44,951 nt of DNA from Desulfovibrio sp. Marseille-P6017 (GCA_900604495.1 UWOR01000019.1:1-44951), one strand, 5' to 3'; shown: positions 30,786-40,355, counted from the first letter of the stretch. Program-made: numbers and translations. Notes: generated by a model not told the origin, from the letters alone.

Positions 30786-32090
30786 TTATATTAAATTCCA
30801 TGGAACTAACTCAACTTCTCCATACGATCTATATTTTAATCGATTTGAGTATTCACCTTTGTATCCTATAAGATATAATAACGCAAGTTCTATGTATCTT
30901 GTCCCAATCTGAATTATATTCCACATATCATCAACACTTAAATTAGCTCTATGTCCTTTTCTACTTGGATGTACAATTTTATTTCTAAAGTATATTACCA
31001 AGTCTACACCATCATCAAACTTACTTTTAATCCAATCATCAAATAAGTACAATTCTTTTTGCCCATATGGTATTTTACACATATCTAAAAGCATCCTAAT
31101 ATTTTTAGATGATGAATTTTCATCAAAATCTACCTCATCAATAATCTCATATATTTCTACTAAAACAACATATGATAATGCTTCAAGAGCAATTTGAACT
31201 GATATTATATTATTTTCTAAAGTTATATTATTTGATGATTCTATGTACCAGTCTATAATGTGCTTTATAGTTGGTTCATAATAGCTATCTTCTAATTTTG
31301 TACACATTAACGATATGTATTTTTCTATATTATAATAATTTGAAATGGTATCACTCCATGTTGGAACAAATTTAAATGGTGTAACTATACATTCTCTCCA
31401 AAGCCTATAAACATTTTTATTATTTAAATATCCATTAGCCAGGCATATATCTATATATCTACCACACATAAAGCTAAGTGATGTAGCTATTCTATCTAAA
31501 ATATTATCAATATTATTAGTCTTAAATAAACTATTGTCTTTTTTTAATATCCTACCTACATGGGTTATTATAGATCCAGATTTAATTTTTAATTCTTCAT
31601 TTAATTCTTTCCTATAATCATACCGCTTATCTATTATAATCTTAAAATCATTTACCTCAAACTCAATTCTACCTGCAAAAAGTTTACTTTCATAGTTTAT
31701 AAGCTTCCCAGGAAGTTGATCTAAATTAATTATATTAAAATCTATATATTCAACATAAGTATTTTTAGACTTTAAATTATTATCATTTATGTATCCATCT
31801 ATATTATCATTATTTATCGAATTTACAGTTACATATGCAGGTTTATATCCATAGACCTCTAATATTGCATTGTCATAGTCTAAGGCTAGGTCAAAATCTT
31901 CTTCTTGAGTATGTATTATAGATGCTTCAAAATTTATAGACATCGGCGGTATCATTTTATAATAAATTATTCCATTGCATTTATATTTTTTGTCTAAATA
32001 AATACAAAATCTACCTTCATAAATAATTATATCTTCGTCAATATCATAGCTAAAATATTTCGAGTATATAGCATCTTTAACTACTTTCAT
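30786..32090 (-). CDS. Unknown protein with a C-terminal HEPN-type RNxxxH motif
   Basis: A 434-residue protein. Residues 1-160 look strand-rich. Residues about 195-430 are helical and include ISVQIALEALSYVVL (about 296-310) and FRNKIVHPSRKGH with the R-x4-H pattern (R369, H374), the catalytic signature of HEPN domains. The layout, a beta N-terminal region plus C-terminal HEPN with RN-x3-HP, recalls ApeA-like anti-phage proteins, but I cannot confirm homology. No signal or membrane span. It stands alone, between an ArsC-like gene and a phosphate transporter. AAAGGTGG precedes the ATG. Confidence 0.6.
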   Translation of the reverse strand: MKVVKDAIYSKYFSYDIDEDIIIYEGRFCIYLDKKYKCNGIIYYKMIPPMSINFEASIIHTQEEDFDLALDYDNAILEVYGYKPAYVTVNSINNDNIDGYINDNNLKSKNTYVEYIDFNIINLDQLPGKLINYESKLFAGRIEFEVNDFKIIIDKRYDYRKELNEELKIKSGSIITHVGRILKKDNSLFKTNNIDNILDRIATSLSFMCGRYIDICLANGYLNNKNVYRLWRECIVTPFKFVPTWSDTISNYYNIEKYISLMCTKLEDSYYEPTIKHIIDWYIESSNNITLENNIISVQIALEALSYVVLVEIYEIIDEVDFDENSSSKNIRMLLDMCKIPYGQKELYLFDDWIKSKFDDGVDLVIYFRNKIVHPSRKGHRANLSVDDMWNIIQIGTRYIELALLYLIGYKGEYSNRLKYRSYGEVELVPWNLI

Positions 32091-32149
32091 TACTAGCCCA
32101 CCTTTACCATTATAATAATCTTATATTATTATATCACATACTTATAAAT

Positions 32150-32192
32150 AAAAGTAGCACAGCTATTTTTATTGAATAACTATGCTACTTTT
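32150..32192 (-). terminator. Terminator of the Na+/phosphate cotransporter gene
   Basis: Arms 32150-32168 and 32175-32192, core aaaagtagca/tgctactttt, with additional pairs that are G-U wobbles on the minus strand. It lies just past the stop codon of the cotransporter. Confidence 0.75.
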
Positions 32193-32195
32193 ATT

Positions 32196-33797
32196 TTACT
32201 CTAATACTCTTTTAGCAATATTAGCACAATGATCTGAAATTCTCTCTAGATTACTAATTAGATCTATATATAAAATACCAGAATCTACTTCACACTTATC
32301 ATTATTAAGTCTATATATATGATTTACACGTATTGATTTTTCTATCTTATTTACTTCATCTTCTCTTTCTAAAATTTCATTTGCTAAGTAAGTATCTTCT
32401 TCATCAATTAGCTTAAGTGCGCCTTTTAAATTTTCAAATACTAAATCATACATATGACTTATTTCTTCAACACCCTCATTTGATAAATCTAGATCTTCTG
32501 AAATAGCTGTTTGCGCTAGTTCTGCTATATTCTCAGAGTGATCTCCTATTCTTTCTATATCATTCACTGTATTAAATAAACCATCTACTGACTCCACTAA
32601 ATTATTTGGAAGAGATGTCTTAGATAAATTAAGCAGATAATTTAATATACTTTTTTGTAATACATTTATGGTTTCTTCATTTTCTAGTGCAATTTTTATA
32701 CTTTTATCCGATTTATTTACAAATCCATCCATAGAACTTGATAAACAAATTTTAGCTATATCTCCCATTCTCATTATTTCTTTTACAGTATTTCCTAGAG
32801 CTATAGATGGTGTTTCTAACATTCTTTCGTCAAGATATTTAGTGCTTTTTTCATCATTTTTATCATTGTTGTCTGGAACTACAAGCATTGCTAATTTTAC
32901 TATATATTTAGAAAATGGTAATAGTATAGCAACATTTATTAAGTTAAATAAAGTATGAGCATTTGCTATTTGTCTTGCTGCATCTGTTGGATCTATTCTT
33001 GTTACAATGTATGTTATAGGTCTATTTAATATAAGTAAAAATAGTAAACTTCCTATTATATTAAATAACAAGTGCATTATAGCTGCTCTCTTTGCATTCC
33101 TGCTAGCTCCTATACTAGAAATTAGTGATGTTACACAAGTTCCTATATTATCACCATAAAGTATAGGAAGTGCTGAACTAAGTGGAATCAATCCTTGCGC
33201 TGCAAGAGCTATTAACATACCCATTGATGCACTAGAACTTTGTACTATACCTGTAATAGCAAATCCTAATAATAATCCTAGTACTGGTCTATGTCCAAAA
33301 CTAATTAAAGCATCTGTAAAACCTTTGTATTCAGCTAATGGTTTTACAGCATCTTTCATAAATTCCATTCCTGTAAATAATATACCAAATCCTAAAAGTA
33401 TTTCCGCAATATTTTTTACACTGGCTTTCTTAGAAAAAAGATATAAAATTATACCTATCCCTAATGATATTGGAGCAAGCCCTTCTAGTTTAAAACTAAC
33501 TAATTGAGCTGTTACTGTCGTACCAATATTAGCTCCCATTATAACTCCTATAGCTTGATTTAACGTCATTATTCCAGCATTTACAAACCCAACAACCATT
33601 ACAGTAGTAGCACTTGAACTTTGTATTATTGCAGTAACAACAGTTCCTACTAGTACTCCCATGACTACATTACTTGTCAATAACCCTATTATTTTTTTTA
33701 ACTTATTACCTGCAGAGTTTTGCAAACCTTGCGCCATTAGGTTCATACCATATAAAAAAAGTCCCAAACCTCCTAATATACTAATAGCTATACTCAA
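32196..33797 (-). CDS. Na+/phosphate cotransporter with PhoU-like domain
   Basis: A 533-residue protein. The N-terminal half has about eight to nine spans with the two NptA-type repeats, QSSSATTVMVVGF and QSSSASMGMLIAL, which form the transport site. The C-terminal part (from about residue 330) is helical and PhoU-like, with NDIERIGDHSENIAELA and SNLERISDHCANIAKRV. Such proteins import phosphate with Na+, or regulate phosphate flux. I choose TTG at 33797 because AAAGGAGG lies directly upstream; a longer frame from 33818 would contain the ribosome site. Monocistronic. Confidence 0.9.
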   Translation of the reverse strand: MSIAISILGGLGLFLYGMNLMAQGLQNSAGNKLKKIIGLLTSNVVMGVLVGTVVTAIIQSSSATTVMVVGFVNAGIMTLNQAIGVIMGANIGTTVTAQLVSFKLEGLAPISLGIGIILYLFSKKASVKNIAEILLGFGILFTGMEFMKDAVKPLAEYKGFTDALISFGHRPVLGLLLGFAITGIVQSSSASMGMLIALAAQGLIPLSSALPILYGDNIGTCVTSLISSIGASRNAKRAAIMHLLFNIIGSLLFLLILNRPITYIVTRIDPTDAARQIANAHTLFNLINVAILLPFSKYIVKLAMLVVPDNNDKNDEKSTKYLDERMLETPSIALGNTVKEIMRMGDIAKICLSSSMDGFVNKSDKSIKIALENEETINVLQKSILNYLLNLSKTSLPNNLVESVDGLFNTVNDIERIGDHSENIAELAQTAISEDLDLSNEGVEEISHMYDLVFENLKGALKLIDEEDTYLANEILEREDEVNKIEKSIRVNHIYRLNNDKCEVDSGILYIDLISNLERISDHCANIAKRVLE

Positions 33798-33941
33798 ATT
33801 ATTGCCTCCTTTTTCCAAAATCCACTGAAAATTTATCTAAATATATGATTATCTATTTTTACATTTATAATTCATAAAGAATACTAATTATATTTTAGGT
33901 TAAATTATTAATATATTATTTTTCATTTTTAGGAGGTTAAT

Positions 33942-34136
33942 ATGACATTAAATAAACATAAAAGAGAAGATAGTAAAACTCGATATAATAGAAATGATAA
34001 AAAGAATCCTAACTTTAAATTAGAACAATCTGAAGAGCTTAACTTAGAACCAAGACTTAGACCATCAAAAACAGGCTCTGTAAGTCAAAATACTGCAAGA
34101 CCTATAAGTAGTCATAAAAAACATCAAGATCATTAA
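33942..34136 (+). CDS. Small hydrophilic hypothetical protein
   Basis: A 64-residue, highly charged, probably disordered protein rich in Lys, Arg, Asn and Ser (KNPNFKLEQSEELNLEPRL in the middle). A strong TTAGGAGG site and its own terminator mark it as a real gene. No family recognised. Small basic disordered proteins are common among clostridial spore proteins, but there is no motif to support that here. Confidence 0.65.
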   Translation: MTLNKHKREDSKTRYNRNDKKNPNFKLEQSEELNLEPRLRPSKTGSVSQNTARPISSHKKHQDH

Positions 34137-34148
34137 TAATCGTTAACA

Positions 34149-34192
34149 AAAAGGTGTATCAAAATTATAAAATTAATTTAGATACACCTTTT
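34149..34192. terminator. Bidirectional terminator
   Basis: A 12-bp perfect stem, aaaaggtgtatc/gatacacctttt (34149-34160 and 34181-34192), between the small hydrophilic gene and the convergent Gate-domain gene. Confidence 0.87.
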
Positions 34193-34210
34193 CTTTTATG
34201 TATTTAATTT

Positions 34211-35404
34211 TTATGATAATAACATATATAAAAAGTGTGCTGACATTCCTGCGCATATACCACCTATAGTATGAGATATTATAGCTTTACTTGTTAATCC
34301 CCTAGCATTTAATGCATCCATCATTCCTACATGTGTACTTAAATATCCACTCCAAGTCATACCCATAGCAGTAAATACTGCTATGTCATTTGGAGTTATT
34401 ACTCCATCAATAATAAATTGAGGAACTAAAGACATAGCTGCTCCAACAGCCCCTAGTGAAGTTATCGGAAATGCTATTGCTTCTGGAGATGTAAATCCAA
34501 ATAACGGTTCTAATATAAAACTTAACTTTTCTCCTATAATAGGAAGTAAAGCTATTCCTTCATAAGCTGCTCCTGTATAAATAGGCGCTCCTGTAATTGG
34601 GTCTGTTGATGGTCCAAATGTAAGAATCATAACCATAGTACAAACTACTAATACACCTGGTATTATAGCTATTCCCATCTCTACTCCATTTTTTCCACCT
34701 TCTAACATTGCATCTAATATCCTCTGAAATATATTACCGTCCCTTATTTCTCTATATTCAGTATCATTTTTTAAATTATTGGTATTAATATCTTTACTAC
34801 AATCATAGTTATAAAACCTTTTTGTGAAATATAGCATTATTCTAACACTTATAATGCTACCTATTATTGCTGATATATTACCTATGATAGCTGGTAACGC
34901 ATATTCTTTACCTTGAGATATCATAAATGTTGTAAGTATAAGTCCCATTCCAAAAGCTGTACCTAGATTACATAAAGCTGGTATTTCATGCTTTTTAAAG
35001 TATTTAGTAAAGTTCTTATCTTTTGCAAAAGATATTATAGCTGGATTATCAGATAAATACGTTGCTATAGCTCCAGTTATGCTGGCACCTGGTAATCCAT
35101 ATAAAGGTTTCATAAATCCTTTAAATAATTTGTTTATCAGTGAAATAACTCCAAATTCAGAAAGTAAGGCACTTAAGGCGCCTGCTAATACTGCCATTGC
35201 CATTATTAAAAATACAGTATTTAAAAGTAAATCATGAGCCGTGTTCATTATAACTTTAAACATTATTCCAGCTCCCATAACGCTAGCTATATATCCAAAA
35301 CCAATAACCAAAACACCTAAAAATATAAATGTCTCTAAGTTAACAGATTTAACTTTTCTTGATGAAATAGATTCATCCATTTTCAAGACTTTTTCTGCTT
35401 CCAT
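34211..35404 (-). CDS. Nucleoside-recognition (Gate) domain membrane protein, CD0519/CD1768 type
   Basis: A 397-residue polytopic membrane protein with Gate-domain features: LPGASITGAIATYLSDNPAIISFAKD, NLGTAFGMGLILTTFM, and a second-half GFTSPEAIAFPITSLGAVGAAMSL. It resembles the clostridial proteins grouped as CD0519/CD1768 in C. difficile; the substrate is unknown. I start at ATG 35404 with AGGAGG just upstream; a 23-residue longer frame from 35473 would read through this site. Transcribed alone, downstream of gap on the same strand. Confidence 0.8.
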   Translation of the reverse strand: MEAEKVLKMDESISSRKVKSVNLETFIFLGVLVIGFGYIASVMGAGIMFKVIMNTAHDLLLNTVFLIMAMAVLAGALSALLSEFGVISLINKLFKGFMKPLYGLPGASITGAIATYLSDNPAIISFAKDKNFTKYFKKHEIPALCNLGTAFGMGLILTTFMISQGKEYALPAIIGNISAIIGSIISVRIMLYFTKRFYNYDCSKDINTNNLKNDTEYREIRDGNIFQRILDAMLEGGKNGVEMGIAIIPGVLVVCTMVMILTFGPSTDPITGAPIYTGAAYEGIALLPIIGEKLSFILEPLFGFTSPEAIAFPITSLGAVGAAMSLVPQFIIDGVITPNDIAVFTAMGMTWSGYLSTHVGMMDALNARGLTSKAIISHTIGGICAGMSAHFLYMLLS

Positions 35405-35529
35405 ATTGTTCCTCCTATATATATTTTTATAATTAATATATCTTATTATAATTACTAAATATGGGATTTGCAATATTTTTAGGCGTTTTTTGTCACTTTT
35501 TGAATGACATATAATATTTACTAAATATT

Positions 35530-36549
35530 TTAGCCTAATTTCATATTCTTAGATACATAATTAACTAAATCTATAGTTCTTGTAGAGTATGCCCATTCAT
35601 TATCGTACCAAGATACAACTTTCACCATATTCTTATCAATTATCATAGTGGATAATCCATCTACTATAGATGATCTACTATCACCTCTATAGTCTATAGA
35701 AACTAACGGTTCCTCAGAATATCCCAGTATTCCATTTAAATTTCCTTCTGATGCCTCTTTCAAAGCCCTATTTACTTCATCTATAGTTACATCCTCTTTA
35801 AGCTCACAAACAAGGTCTACTAATGATACTGTAGGAGTTGGAACTCTAACTGAGAATCCATTTAATTTTCCTTCTAATTGAGGTAGTACTTTTGCCACAG
35901 CTTTTGCAGCCCCTGTTGTTGTTGGTATCATTGATTCACCTGCTGCTCTTGCTCTCCTCAAATCTTTATGATTCTTATCTAATATTCTTTGATCATTAGT
36001 GTATGCATGTATCGTTGTCATTAACCCTTTTTCAATTCCAAATTTATCATCTAGAACTTTTACAAGTGGTGCCAGACAGTTTGTTGTACAAGATGCATTA
36101 GAAATTATATTATGTTTTTCATCTTTATATTTTTCTTCATTTACTCCCATAACAATGGTTATATCTTCATCTTTACCTGGAGCAGTTATTATAACCTTCT
36201 TAGCCCCTGCCTTTATATGTTTTAATGCTTTTTCTTTTTGAGTAAACATTCCAGTAGATTCTATAACAATATCTACACCTATAGACTTCCATGGTATATC
36301 TTCTGGATCATTATATCTAAGTATTTTTATTTCATTAGAGTTAACTTTAATAGTATTTTCATCTTTCACTTCTACCTTACCATTAAAGATTCCATAACAT
36401 GAATCGTATTTAAATAAGTGAATTAAAGTATTTGCATCTGCTCTAGCATTTATTGCAACTATTTCTATATTCTCATCTAACATAGATTGCGCTATTCTTA
36501 AAATATTTCGTCCTATTCTTCCAAATCCATTTATACCTACTTTTATCAT
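35530..36549 (-). CDS. gap: Glyceraldehyde-3-phosphate dehydrogenase
   Basis: A 339-residue enzyme with the NAD-binding GFGRIGR (8-14) and the catalytic SNASCTTNC with C154. HAYTNDQRILD and SWYDNEWAYSTR are also present, the full type I GAPDH set. It oxidises glyceraldehyde 3-phosphate to 1,3-bisphosphoglycerate. No other glycolytic gene adjoins it; clostridia often have a pgk-tpi operon with gap, so this could be a second copy. It has a near-consensus promoter of its own. Confidence 0.96.
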   Translation of the reverse strand: MIKVGINGFGRIGRNILRIAQSMLDENIEIVAINARADANTLIHLFKYDSCYGIFNGKVEVKDENTIKVNSNEIKILRYNDPEDIPWKSIGVDIVIESTGMFTQKEKALKHIKAGAKKVIITAPGKDEDITIVMGVNEEKYKDEKHNIISNASCTTNCLAPLVKVLDDKFGIEKGLMTTIHAYTNDQRILDKNHKDLRRARAAGESMIPTTTGAAKAVAKVLPQLEGKLNGFSVRVPTPTVSLVDLVCELKEDVTIDEVNRALKEASEGNLNGILGYSEEPLVSIDYRGDSRSSIVDGLSTMIIDKNMVKVVSWYDNEWAYSTRTIDLVNYVSKNMKLG

Positions 36550-36604
36550 TAAATATTCCCCCTATATATATTTTTCAGTTTTTTTAGCGTACACTACTTT
36601 TTAT

Positions 36605-36633
36605 ATTGTATATCATATTTATTATTTATTCAA
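36605..36633 (-). promoter_or_regulatory. gap promoter
   Basis: Minus-strand -35 TTGAAT (36628-36633), 17-base spacer, -10 TACAAT (36605-36610), about 55 bases before the start codon. The rest of the 257-bp gap to yaaA is A/T-rich with no other feature that I can support. Confidence 0.72.
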
Positions 36634-36806
36634 TACTTTTTAAAGTTAATACATTATCAATATCATTCCTAGATGATATAGTGTATGTTTTTTAAATTCA
36701 ATAGTATGTTCTATTTATTTTTTATATTATTTATTATATATATTTGTTTATTATGTACTTATATTGGTATATATTAAAAGTATTATAATATAAAGGTGGA
36801 CTAAGT

Positions 36807-37577
36807 ATGATAACGATAATATCTCCAACAACAACAATGAAGTTTGATAAAAATATATCTTTAAATAAATCTTCTATTCCTTATTTTATAGATGAAGCTA
36901 ATTATTTAATTAGACTATTAAAAAATTTAGATATTTACCAAGTTCAAAACCTTATGAATTTAAGCGAAGACCTTAGTAAACTAAATCTAATTAGATATGA
37001 AAATTATGGCTTAGATAGTAATGTTAGATTGCAAAGCATATTAGCTTTTAATGGTGAAGTTTTTAACTGTATGAATGTTTCTAACTTCACTGAAGATGAT
37101 TTTGACTTTGCTACAGATCACTTTAAAATACTTTCTGGATTATATGGAGTTTTATCTCCGTGTGATGTAATAGAACCATATAGGCTAGAAATGAAGTCAA
37201 AACTTGAAAATAAAGAAGGTAAAAACTTATATAAATTTTGGAAAGATAAAATAACTGATTTTATTATAAAAGAGCTATCTACCCATAATAATAAAACTTT
37301 ACTAAATTTAGCTTCCTCTGAATATGTAAAAGCTATTGATATAAAAGAATTGAATAAGACATGTAAATTTGTCAATGTAGAATTCAAAGACTTCAATGAA
37401 AAAAACAATAAATATAAAGTTATAGGTATGTATTCAAAACAAGCTAGAGGTCATATGTCTAAGTTTATTATAAAAAATAAAATTGATAATATAATGGACT
37501 TAAAAAGTTTTGATTTAATGGGTTATAAATTTAATAATGAATTATCTAGTGATTGTGAATTAATTTTTACTAGATAA
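36807..37577 (+). CDS. yaaA: YaaA-family peroxide stress protein
   Basis: A 256-residue cytosolic protein matching YaaA/UPF0246. The start reads ITIISPTTTMKF (usually ISPAKT), followed by ILAFNGEVF, FKILSGLYGVLSPCDVIEPYRLEMKSKL and, near the end, YSKQARGHMSKFI. In E. coli YaaA lowers free iron during peroxide stress and binds DNA. The family's core is present and the length is normal (about 250-260). ATG after AAAGGTGG; monocistronic, convergent with hom. Confidence 0.92.
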   Translation: MITIISPTTTMKFDKNISLNKSSIPYFIDEANYLIRLLKNLDIYQVQNLMNLSEDLSKLNLIRYENYGLDSNVRLQSILAFNGEVFNCMNVSNFTEDDFDFATDHFKILSGLYGVLSPCDVIEPYRLEMKSKLENKEGKNLYKFWKDKITDFIIKELSTHNNKTLLNLASSEYVKAIDIKELNKTCKFVNVEFKDFNEKNNKYKVIGMYSKQARGHMSKFIIKNKIDNIMDLKSFDLMGYKFNNELSSDCELIFTR

Positions 37578-37582
37578 TTACT

Positions 37583-37618
37583 TAAGCGTGTATAAATTTA
37601 TTTTATCTACACGCTATT
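37583..37618. terminator. Bidirectional terminator between yaaA and hom
   Basis: Stem agcgtgta/tacacgct (37585-37592 and 37608-37615) with further TAAA/TTTA pairing towards the loop, between convergent stop codons. Confidence 0.8.
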
Positions 37619-37622
37619 TATA

Positions 37623-38828
37623 TTAATTTATTTTTATTAATTTGCTTATTAAACAGCAGTAATCTTTTTTAGATATCTTATCCAGGCTATTATTTATTTC
37701 ATACTCTGAATCTGCATCAACAAATATAGCTAATTCTTCGTTATCATTTAATATACTATAATCCTTCATTTCATCTTTTAATATATCTAATATTTCATTT
37801 ATACTATTACTTTTAAATCTAAGTAACGCACTACAGCTATTATCTAAAGTTTTGTTTACTTCTACTTTTTCTTTTGTAAATGAATCTATTGATGAAAATC
37901 TATTATCTAATATATCAATTACATCACCATAAACTGCACTACCTGTTGCAAGTTTACCTGCACCTTTACCTACAAATGATACTTCGCCTACAGAATCCCC
38001 ATTTAAAACTACCACATTATATTCATTCTCTATATTTGCAAGTATACTATCATAGCTTACTAGTGCAGGTCTTACAAATCCACTTATTTTATTATTTTCA
38101 TATTTGCTTTGACCTACTAGCTTAATCTTACAATTTAATCTTTTAGCATATTCTATATCTTTTTTATCTATATTAGTTATCCCTTCTAAATATAAATCTT
38201 TCCAATAAACTCTGTTATCATAAGCTAAAGTAGATAATATAGATAATTTCCTAGCTGCATCATATCCTAATACATCTGATTCCGGATTAGATTCAGCAAA
38301 ACCTAAATCTTGTGCTTGTTTTAAAGCAACATCATAAGATAAATTTTCATTATACATTTTTGATAATATAAAATTTGTAGTTCCATTTAATATTGCATAT
38401 ATGCTATTTATACAATTTCCCTCTAAGGATTCTATTAATGGTTTTAGTACAGGAATACCTCCTCCTACTGATGCTTCAAATTTTATAGTAACATTATTTT
38501 CTTTTGCTAATCTAACTAATTCATCACCATACTCTGCCAATAAATCTTTATTTGCTGTAACCACATTTATCTTACATTCTAAAGCTCTTTTTATATATTC
38601 TAATGAAGGATGCAATCCTCCCATTACTTCAACTATTACATCTAAGTTTTTATTAAATATTTCATCTATATCAGTTGTTAATTTATTGTAATATTTTAAC
38701 CCTTCATACTTACTTTTATCTCTTACTAAAATGTTAATAACTTCTATATTTCTTTTATTTTTATTATTATCAATAACATCTATTAATCCACTTCCTACTG
38801 TTCCATAACCTAATATTCCTATTCTCAT
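37623..38828 (-). CDS. hom: Homoserine dehydrogenase
   Basis: A 401-residue enzyme with the N-terminal NAD(P) motif GYGTVGSG. VVTANKDLLAEYG, FEASVGGGIPVLKPL, ILNGTTNFIL and GFAESNPESDVLGYDAARKL mark the substrate site. A C-terminal region from about 320 looks like a small ACT-type regulatory domain. It reduces aspartate semialdehyde to homoserine, the branch to threonine and methionine. I use the ATG at 38828, since GGAGGT lies seven bases upstream and overlaps the earlier ATG at 38834. Controlled by two T-box leaders. Confidence 0.95.
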   Translation of the reverse strand: MRIGILGYGTVGSGLIDVIDNNKNKRNIEVINILVRDKSKYEGLKYYNKLTTDIDEIFNKNLDVIVEVMGGLHPSLEYIKRALECKINVVTANKDLLAEYGDELVRLAKENNVTIKFEASVGGGIPVLKPLIESLEGNCINSIYAILNGTTNFILSKMYNENLSYDVALKQAQDLGFAESNPESDVLGYDAARKLSILSTLAYDNRVYWKDLYLEGITNIDKKDIEYAKRLNCKIKLVGQSKYENNKISGFVRPALVSYDSILANIENEYNVVVLNGDSVGEVSFVGKGAGKLATGSAVYGDVIDILDNRFSSIDSFTKEKVEVNKTLDNSCSALLRFKSNSINEILDILKDEMKDYSILNDNEELAIFVDADSEYEINNSLDKISKKDYCCLISKLIKIN

Positions 38829-38854
38829 TTTCATACCTCCATAGATTTAAATTT

Positions 38855-39075
38855 ATAAAAAAACAGACTCATCCATATATAATGGGACGAGTCTGTTCGC
38901 TGTTCCACCCAAATTAGTACTTAAACTCACTTGATACTTTATCGCAGCTAACGGCTAGTTTTTCTAGCAGCTCCTAGGTATTTTTCAATTCCTCTAATTA
39001 AGAAAGCCTTTCAGCTTATAAACTTTCATCTCTGATAATCGAATTAAATTTACTCTTCCTATTCATCACCTTTAT
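38855..39075 (-). promoter_or_regulatory. T-box leader 1, proximal to hom
   Basis: Minus-strand RNA with stem I start GATGAATAGGAAGAGTA and AGAGATGAAAG and GCTGAAAG blocks. The T-box GGGTGGAACAGCG lies at 38898-38910. The terminator stem aacagactcatcc/ggacgagtctgtt (38862-38874, 38885-38897) ends in a U-run. The specifier loop 3' side reads GAAA-AAU-A just before CCTA, pointing to AAU (Asn) by position. The T-box bulge is UGGA. CAGCG replaces the usual CCGCG. Confidence 0.88.
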
Positions 39076-39107
39076 ATTATTTTTTATACTATTTGTTATT
39101 TATAATC

Positions 39108-39358
39108 AAAAAACTCTCATCCTTTAATAAAAGGACGAGAGTATATTCCCTCGGTTCCACCTAATTTGATTTATAAAATCCACTTATAACTTTAACGTTG
39201 TCAAACGGCTATTCTTACTAACATCAAAGATAACTTCAGAATGCAGCTCCTAGGTAGTTTTCAATTTTTCTAATTAAGAAAGCCTTTCAGCCTATGAGCT
39301 TCCATCTCTGGTAACCGAGTTAAATTTACTCTTCCTATTCATCACTTTTATTTTTATC
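39108..39358 (-). promoter_or_regulatory. T-box leader 2, distal, upstream of leader 1
   Basis: A second full T-box: GATGAATAGGAAGAGTA, GCTGAAAGGCTTTC, and T-box AGGTGGAACCGAGG near 39149-39162. Terminator arms are 39113-39125 and 39130-39142, with a U-run at 39108-39113. The specifier loop reads GAAA-ACU-A before CCTA, so ACU (Thr). It is clearly similar to leader 1 in stem I, indicating duplication. Transcription of hom must pass both terminators. Confidence 0.88.
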
Positions 39359-39374
39359 AACTTTTATTTAATTA

Positions 39375-39404
39375 ATTTTAATTAATATTCCTCTATTATG
39401 TCAA
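39375..39404 (-). promoter_or_regulatory. Promoter of the tandem T-box-hom transcript
   Basis: Minus-strand -35 TTGACA (39399-39404), 18-base spacer, -10 TAAAAT (39375-39380), just upstream of leader 2. The 655-bp gap between hom and the yihY-like gene is filled by this promoter and the two T-boxes. Confidence 0.7.
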
Positions 39405-39488
39405 TAATATTCATTTTCCTTTTTATATAAATTAAATAATTCATTGTATTTATATTATACAAAACATCCTACAAAAAAGTTAATATTT

Positions 39489-40355
39489 TCATTTATTTTT
39501 ATATATTTTTCTTTTTATCTTAGTTTTATATCTTATATTTCTTATAAGATATAATTTTGCATTAACCTCTGATCCAATTAATATAGCCCAGCTACTTAAA
39601 TACATCCAAGTCATTAAAATTATTACTCCGCCTATACTACCATATATAACTTCATAGTTTGCAAAATGACTAGCATAATATGAGTATGCATAGGATATGA
39701 AAAACCAAGATATAGTTGATATAATAGAACCAGGTATAGCATCTTTTATTTTTACTTTTTTGTTTGGAGTATACATATATAAACTTAGAAATATTATAAT
39801 CATAGTTGATAAACCAATCAAATATCTCCACATATTCCATATATTTATAAGAACCCTATCTACGCCTATATAATTCAATAGAAAATGACCTAACCTTTCG
39901 CCAAAAACTAAAAATATCATGGATGAAAATATAAGTATCAAAAGCATTATAGTAAAAATCATTGCAATACGAAATACTTTAAAATAAGATCTAGTTTCTT
40001 TAACATTATATGCTCTATTAATACTTCTAATTAATCCTCTAACTGCTCTTGATGATGTCCATATAGTAAGAAAAAAACTGGTTATAACTAAACTAATACT
40101 TCTATTGTCTATAGCTGATTGTATCATAGAAGATGCTATATCAAATGCACCTTGAGGTATTATTTTTTCTAATATGTATATGTACCTATTTGTTTGCATT
40201 ATTGGTATATATGCTAATGCATTTATAGTAAATAGTAAAAAAGGGAATAGAGATAGTAATAAGTAAAATGCTATTTCTGCTGCTTTCGAGTTTATTTCAC
40301 TATATCTTGATTTTCTTATTATTTCTAGAATATTTTCTTTTGTTACTTTTACCAT
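39489..40355 (-). CDS. YihY/BrkB-family inner membrane protein
   Basis: A 288-residue membrane protein with about six spans, starting with a cytosolic helix then AAEIAFYLLLSLFPFLLF, the family signature. WTSSRAVRGLIRSINRAYNV and YGSIGGVIILMTWMYLSSWAILIGSEVNA follow. It ends in a basic tail. These proteins were once called RNase BN; their function is unsettled (possible transport or envelope role). ATG after AAAGGAGG. It lies upstream of the hom leader region on the same strand with no evident terminator of its own. Confidence 0.9.
   Translation of the reverse strand: MVKVTKENILEIIRKSRYSEINSKAAEIAFYLLLSLFPFLLFTINALAYIPIMQTNRYIYILEKIIPQGAFDIASSMIQSAIDNRSISLVITSFFLTIWTSSRAVRGLIRSINRAYNVKETRSYFKVFRIAMIFTIMLLILIFSSMIFLVFGERLGHFLLNYIGVDRVLINIWNMWRYLIGLSTMIIIFLSLYMYTPNKKVKIKDAIPGSIISTISWFFISYAYSYYASHFANYEVIYGSIGGVIILMTWMYLSSWAILIGSEVNAKLYLIRNIRYKTKIKRKIYKNK

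Noticed and set aside
39113..39142. The two hom-leader terminators as ordinary end-of-gene terminators for yihY
   Set aside because: Each is preceded by a complete T-box core, so they are leader terminators controlling hom.
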